NCBI RefSeq assembly: GCF_002786295.1
Contig: NZ_PGTC01000021.1
Coordinates: 35,417 to 99,416 of the forward strand
DNA length: 64,000 nt
Source: Pseudooceanicola marinus
Lineage (GTDB): Bacteria; Pseudomonadota; Alphaproteobacteria; Rhodobacterales; Rhodobacteraceae
Direction of reading: 5' to 3'
Shown here piece after piece: positions 61,344-64,000 of this stretch. How positions within the stretch are numbered: the first letter of the stretch is position 1; the number at the start of each line of letters is the position of its first letter. The notes under the pieces are model-generated. The model saw only the letters and a program-made list of their open reading frames with translations. It did no database searches and was not told where the DNA came from. Both the position numbers and the translations under genes were made by a program.

Positions 61344-61571
61344 CGTGATGGCCACTTGGCGAATGGCGGCCATGGGCCGGGAGCGACGCCGCCCACGGTG
61401 CGGCCAGGCGATTGGCCCTGCCGCGCAGCGAAGTCCGGAACTAGTCTTCACCACCAGATGCAGCGGGGGGGCTGAACGACGGCTTCGTCCGTTCTCGGTT
61501 GTCCCTGTCGGCCAGTCCAGATTGCATTGGCTTTGCTTTACGGTCTTTGAGGCGCGTTCTGGCAGGAACGT

Positions 61572-61868
61572 TTAAACGCCCAGCCACCCTAACCCCGCGA
61601 AGGCGGCCATACCGAGGGCCATGGTCGCAATAACGTGGTTCGTTCCAATCGCGACGCCAACCGCGATACCGGCCGCGAGCCAGGTCGCCGGTGGTTGTCC
61701 GGCCAGCGACGACGCGACCAGGCTGACCACGATCAGCCCCGGCAATTCATCCAGCACCCAGGCGTGACGCGACGCCCGGATGCGCCCGCCCGCGATAAGC
61801 CCGGTCACACGGATCGCGAACGCCGCGAGGGCCAACAGCCCGATCACCGCCCAGTATTGCCCACTCAT
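61572..61868 (-). CDS. azlD: Branched-chain amino acid exporter small subunit (AzlD)
   Basis: A 98-residue protein of about three to four hydrophobic helices (AVIGLLALAAFAIRVTGLIAGGR) of the AzlD family, which forms an amino acid exporter with AzlC. I chose the ATG of MSGQYWAVIGLLAL, which overlaps the azlC stop (ATGA). Confidence 0.88.
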   Translation of the reverse strand: MSGQYWAVIGLLALAAFAIRVTGLIAGGRIRASRHAWVLDELPGLIVVSLVASSLAGQPPATWLAAGIAVGVAIGTNHVIATMALGMAAFAGLGWLGV

Positions 61869-62557
61869 GCGACGGCGACCTTCTTGCGGCGCATCAGAGC
61901 GCAGGCCGCCAGCCCGACAAGTGCCCCGACGACGATCCCGTATGCCTGCGGCACCCCGAGGGAGACTGTGGCCACCGTCGCCCCTGCGGCAAGGACCCAA
62001 GGCAGAGCCTGCGACCGGCCCCGCCACAGGCCCCGCGCCATGGCAATGAAGGCGGCTGTGAACGCAAAGCCGAGGCCGAAGCGTTCGAGGTCGGGCAACA
62101 CGGCTCCAATCGCCGCGCCCGCGACGGTCGACGCGGTCCAGACAGAAATCATCACGAAACCCGACCCCAAAAGAAACGCCGCGCCGACCTCCGGCGACTT
62201 CGCGCGCTCTGCCATGGTCAGGGCCCAGTTCTCGTCACCCGTGACGTGGATCGCGAGGATCTTCCACCGCCATGAAAGCCCGACCAACACCTCCGAGAGC
62301 GAGGCGATCATGCCGACGTAGCGCAGGTTTAGCGCGGCCCCGGCCAGCACCGCTCCCAGAACCGTGCCGGTCGTGGCGAATTGCTCGACGGCTACGATCT
62401 GCGACGACCCGGCATGGACGGACGCGCTCATCAGGCCAACGCTCCACGACGGAAAGCCGACCTGCGCCGCCAGCAACCCAAATGCGAAGCCGTAGACGGC
62501 TGCGCCGAGGGCAAGGGGAAGGATGGTAAGGGCACCGTGTTTCATGCCATTCAACAT
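61865..62557 (-). CDS. azlC: Branched-chain amino acid exporter large subunit (AzlC)
   Basis: A 230-residue AzlC-family membrane protein: LGAAVYGFAFGLLAAQVGF, SASVHAGSSQIVAVEQ and ALNLRYVGMIASLS are family signatures. The start may be 62557 or the ATG at 62545. It is divergent from an Lrp/AsnC regulator, the usual regulator of amino acid exporters. Confidence 0.9.
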   Translation of the reverse strand: MLNGMKHGALTILPLALGAAVYGFAFGLLAAQVGFPSWSVGLMSASVHAGSSQIVAVEQFATTGTVLGAVLAGAALNLRYVGMIASLSEVLVGLSWRWKILAIHVTGDENWALTMAERAKSPEVGAAFLLGSGFVMISVWTASTVAGAAIGAVLPDLERFGLGFAFTAAFIAMARGLWRGRSQALPWVLAAGATVATVSLGVPQAYGIVVGALVGLAACALMRRKKVAVA

Positions 62558-62608
62558 AGGTGGATATGATGATGCGAAATACGCTTATCTTGGCAGAGTG
62601 ATGATCGG

Positions 62609-62632
62609 ATAACATCATATTTGGTATGTTAT
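62609..62632. promoter_or_regulatory. Candidate Lrp-type operator
   Basis: ATAACAT (62609-62615), a 10-nt AT-rich spacer, and ATGTTAT (62626-62632) form a perfect 7-bp dyad between azlC and the Lrp-type gene. This is a typical place for an autoregulated divergent site. Confidence 0.5.
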
Positions 62633-62647
62633 GCATGGGAGGCAATC

Positions 62648-63100
62648 ATGGATGCGACGGACCGGAAGTTACTCGATCAGGTGCAGCGGAACTCGAAGAT
62701 ATCGATCCAGTCTCTTGCCGACACGATCGGGGTCTCGACTGCATCCGTGCAGCGGAGGATGCGATCGCTACGAGAGGCCGGCGTCATCCAGCGCGAAGTA
62801 GCCATCCTCGACCCCAAACCCTTGGGCCTTGGCATCACGGCCATCGTTGCGATCGAGCTCGAGCGTGATCGGCTCGACCAGATCGACGCCTTCAAGCGCA
62901 AGGCGCGGGAGGATCGGCAGGTGACCCATTGTTACTGCATTGCCGGGGACGCGGACTTCATTCTTGTCGTGATGGCCGCAGACATGGCGGATTACGAGGC
63001 GTTCACGCATCGGTTCTTCTTTGCCGACAGGAACGTCCGCAAGTTCAGAACGTCCATTGTGGTGTCGACAGAGAAGGCCACGTCGGAGTTGCCGATCTGA
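62648..63100 (+). CDS. Lrp/AsnC-family transcriptional regulator
   Basis: A 150-residue protein with an N-terminal helix-turn-helix (DRKLLDQVQRNSKISIQSLADTIGVSTASVQRRMRSLREAGVI) and a C-terminal RAM amino-acid-binding domain (VTHCYCIAGDADFILVVMAADMADYEAF). GGGAGG lies 6 nt before the ATG at 62648. It probably induces azlCD when branched-chain or related amino acids accumulate. Confidence 0.92.
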   Translation: MDATDRKLLDQVQRNSKISIQSLADTIGVSTASVQRRMRSLREAGVIQREVAILDPKPLGLGITAIVAIELERDRLDQIDAFKRKAREDRQVTHCYCIAGDADFILVVMAADMADYEAFTHRFFFADRNVRKFRTSIVVSTEKATSELPI

Positions 63101-63583
63101 CAAGGTGGATATGATCCTCATCGGCAATGACCACGTTCGAAATTCGCAGAACCGTAGCGGTCATTCGAGACTGCGCTGCGGCTCGTCGGTTTGTCCCGCT
63201 ATGCGGACGTCGGGGCCCAGATCAACGCTGCGCGGTGCCATGAAATTCCGGCATGGGGAAGCCGCCCTGCGCCAATGGCGATCCTTGCCAACAGCGGCTC
63301 TGAGCCGATCGCGCCGAGTTCGGCAGGCCTATCTATCCCCGGAGCTAGGTCAGCTTAGGCTCTGGCGGGGCTCGCCCCTCCCGGGGGGATATCTGAAAAG
63401 CAGGGCAAAGTGCTCCTGACTTGTGAGGAGACTTCATTTTTGTGCTCGGCTAATTGGAGAAAGAAGCCAGCTGAGAATTCCAATTCCCGGTACTGGATTG
63501 ATATTTTGCGAGCATTTCTTTGCTGTCGGGATCTTAATTGTTTCGGGCGTAAGCTATGAGCGTCAGAATTCGAAGAGGTGGGG
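63101..63583. other. Stretch without a supported gene
   Basis: 483 bp with no supported gene. The segment around 63160-63180 (a GTAGCGGTCATTCGAGACTG sequence) loosely resembles the dispersed intergenic motif seen elsewhere. The right part is AT-rich and may include the 3' end signals of the LysR gene. Confidence 0.45.
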
Positions 63584-64000
63584 CTAGATCTTCAAGCTGA
63601 TATGTTCAGCGATGGAGATCAGGTCCTGAACGGCCTGGCTCTTGGGCATATGTGTCATCGTGAGCGCGCCCATGGGTATGGGCTCGGGTAGTTCCGGCAG
63701 GCCGACACGGTAGATTCCCGCCGGGGCCAGCCGAGCATAGTATAGCGGTTCCGGACAGACAGCGATCACGTCCAGCTCCTCGACAAGAGAAGAAAGCATC
63801 TGCGCCGAGCGGCAGAGGATGGTCTTGTTTCGCAATTTGACACCCTTGCGAGACATCCAGCTGTGGAAGTAGGCATCCGTGGTCGCAGGTGAGGGGTTTA
63901 GCACCCACTGCTCGTGGGTGAGCGCCTCCCAGGATTGCGGCTTGGCGAGGTCCTTCTTGCGGGTCACGGCAACCATGTTCACCGTGCGGAACTGCTGAAA
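63584..64000 (-). CDS. LysR-family regulator, C-terminal part (cut by window edge)
   Basis: About 139 residues of the effector-binding domain: VNMVAVTRKKDLAKPQSWEALTHEQWVL, then a run including LVEELDVIAVCPEPLYY, and a closing PMGALTMTHMP. The frame is open to the edge, so the DNA-binding half lies outside the window. The target and effector cannot be told. Confidence 0.78.
   Translation of the reverse strand, partial: FQQFRTVNMVAVTRKKDLAKPQSWEALTHEQWVLNPSPATTDAYFHSWMSRKGVKLRNKTILCRSAQMLSSLVEELDVIAVCPEPLYYARLAPAGIYRVGLPELPEPIPMGALTMTHMPKSQAVQDLISIAEHISLKI

Overview
The window comes from a GC-rich alphaproteobacterium, most likely Rhodobacterales (Rhodobacteraceae/Roseobacter type). The evidence is a norQD-nnrU and nirK-nirV denitrification locus arranged as in Rhodobacter, a TRAP transporter, an FrcBCA-type sugar ABC transporter with a ROK regulator, and many small ATGA-coupled operons. 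This assignment rests on gene content, not on a database search.

Region 1 (1-7300) is denitrification: the 3' part of norQ, norD, two small membrane proteins, nnrU and hemN on the plus strand, then nirV and nirK on the minus strand. FNR/NnrR-type boxes (TTG-N8-CAA) precede hemN and nirK. A strong hairpin with a T-run separates nirK from nirV. Region 2 (7300-16100) is accessory: an IS3-type remnant, an HxlR regulator divergent from a VOC/GST/DUF1428/GST operon, a broken hydrolase, a membrane-bound AraC regulator converging on a secreted hydrolase, and an ampR-class A beta-lactamase pair.

Region 3 (16100-25100) is a pyrimidine-precursor cluster on the minus strand. A TRAP transporter (dctPQM) is followed by pyrK, a type 1B pyrD, an M20 amidohydrolase and pyrE, with an XRE-type regulator beside it. 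It could take up orotate or a relative and either salvage it through PyrE or reduce and open it. The far side of the regulator holds a truncated ABC ATPase gene joined to an integrase remnant. Region 4 (25100-34140) holds a ROK regulator with frcBCA-like genes, an iron-complex-type ABC transporter and an MDR-family oxidoreductase.

Region 5 (34310-53362) is a roughly 19 kb integrative and probably mobilizable island in a tRNA-Cys gene, bounded by a 47-bp direct repeat of the tRNA 3' end. It carries a tyrosine integrase, two small excisionase-like genes, a divergent XRE repressor, a MobV-type relaxase with a MobC-like partner, and a replication-like protein. Its main cargo is a defence locus on the minus strand: a DUF4258-like protein, a fused HsdM/HsdS-like protein without methyltransferase motifs, hsdM-hsdS-hsdR, a HEPN-motif zinc protein and a methyltransferase-like protein. 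The last five are coupled by overlapping start and stop codons or a short overlap. A second cargo module is an XRE regulator divergent from a three-gene operon that begins with an exported protein of unknown function.

Region 6 (53363-64000) is chromosomal again. A LacI regulator with two perfect 14-bp palindromic operators is divergent from a spermidine/putrescine-type ABC transporter ending in a GH3 beta-glucosidase. Then come azlCD divergent from an Lrp-type regulator, and a LysR gene cut by the window edge.

The most interesting parts are the expanded type I restriction locus with its pseudo-methyltransferase and HEPN genes, and the TRAP-pyrKD-amidohydrolase-pyrE cluster with its candidate operators.
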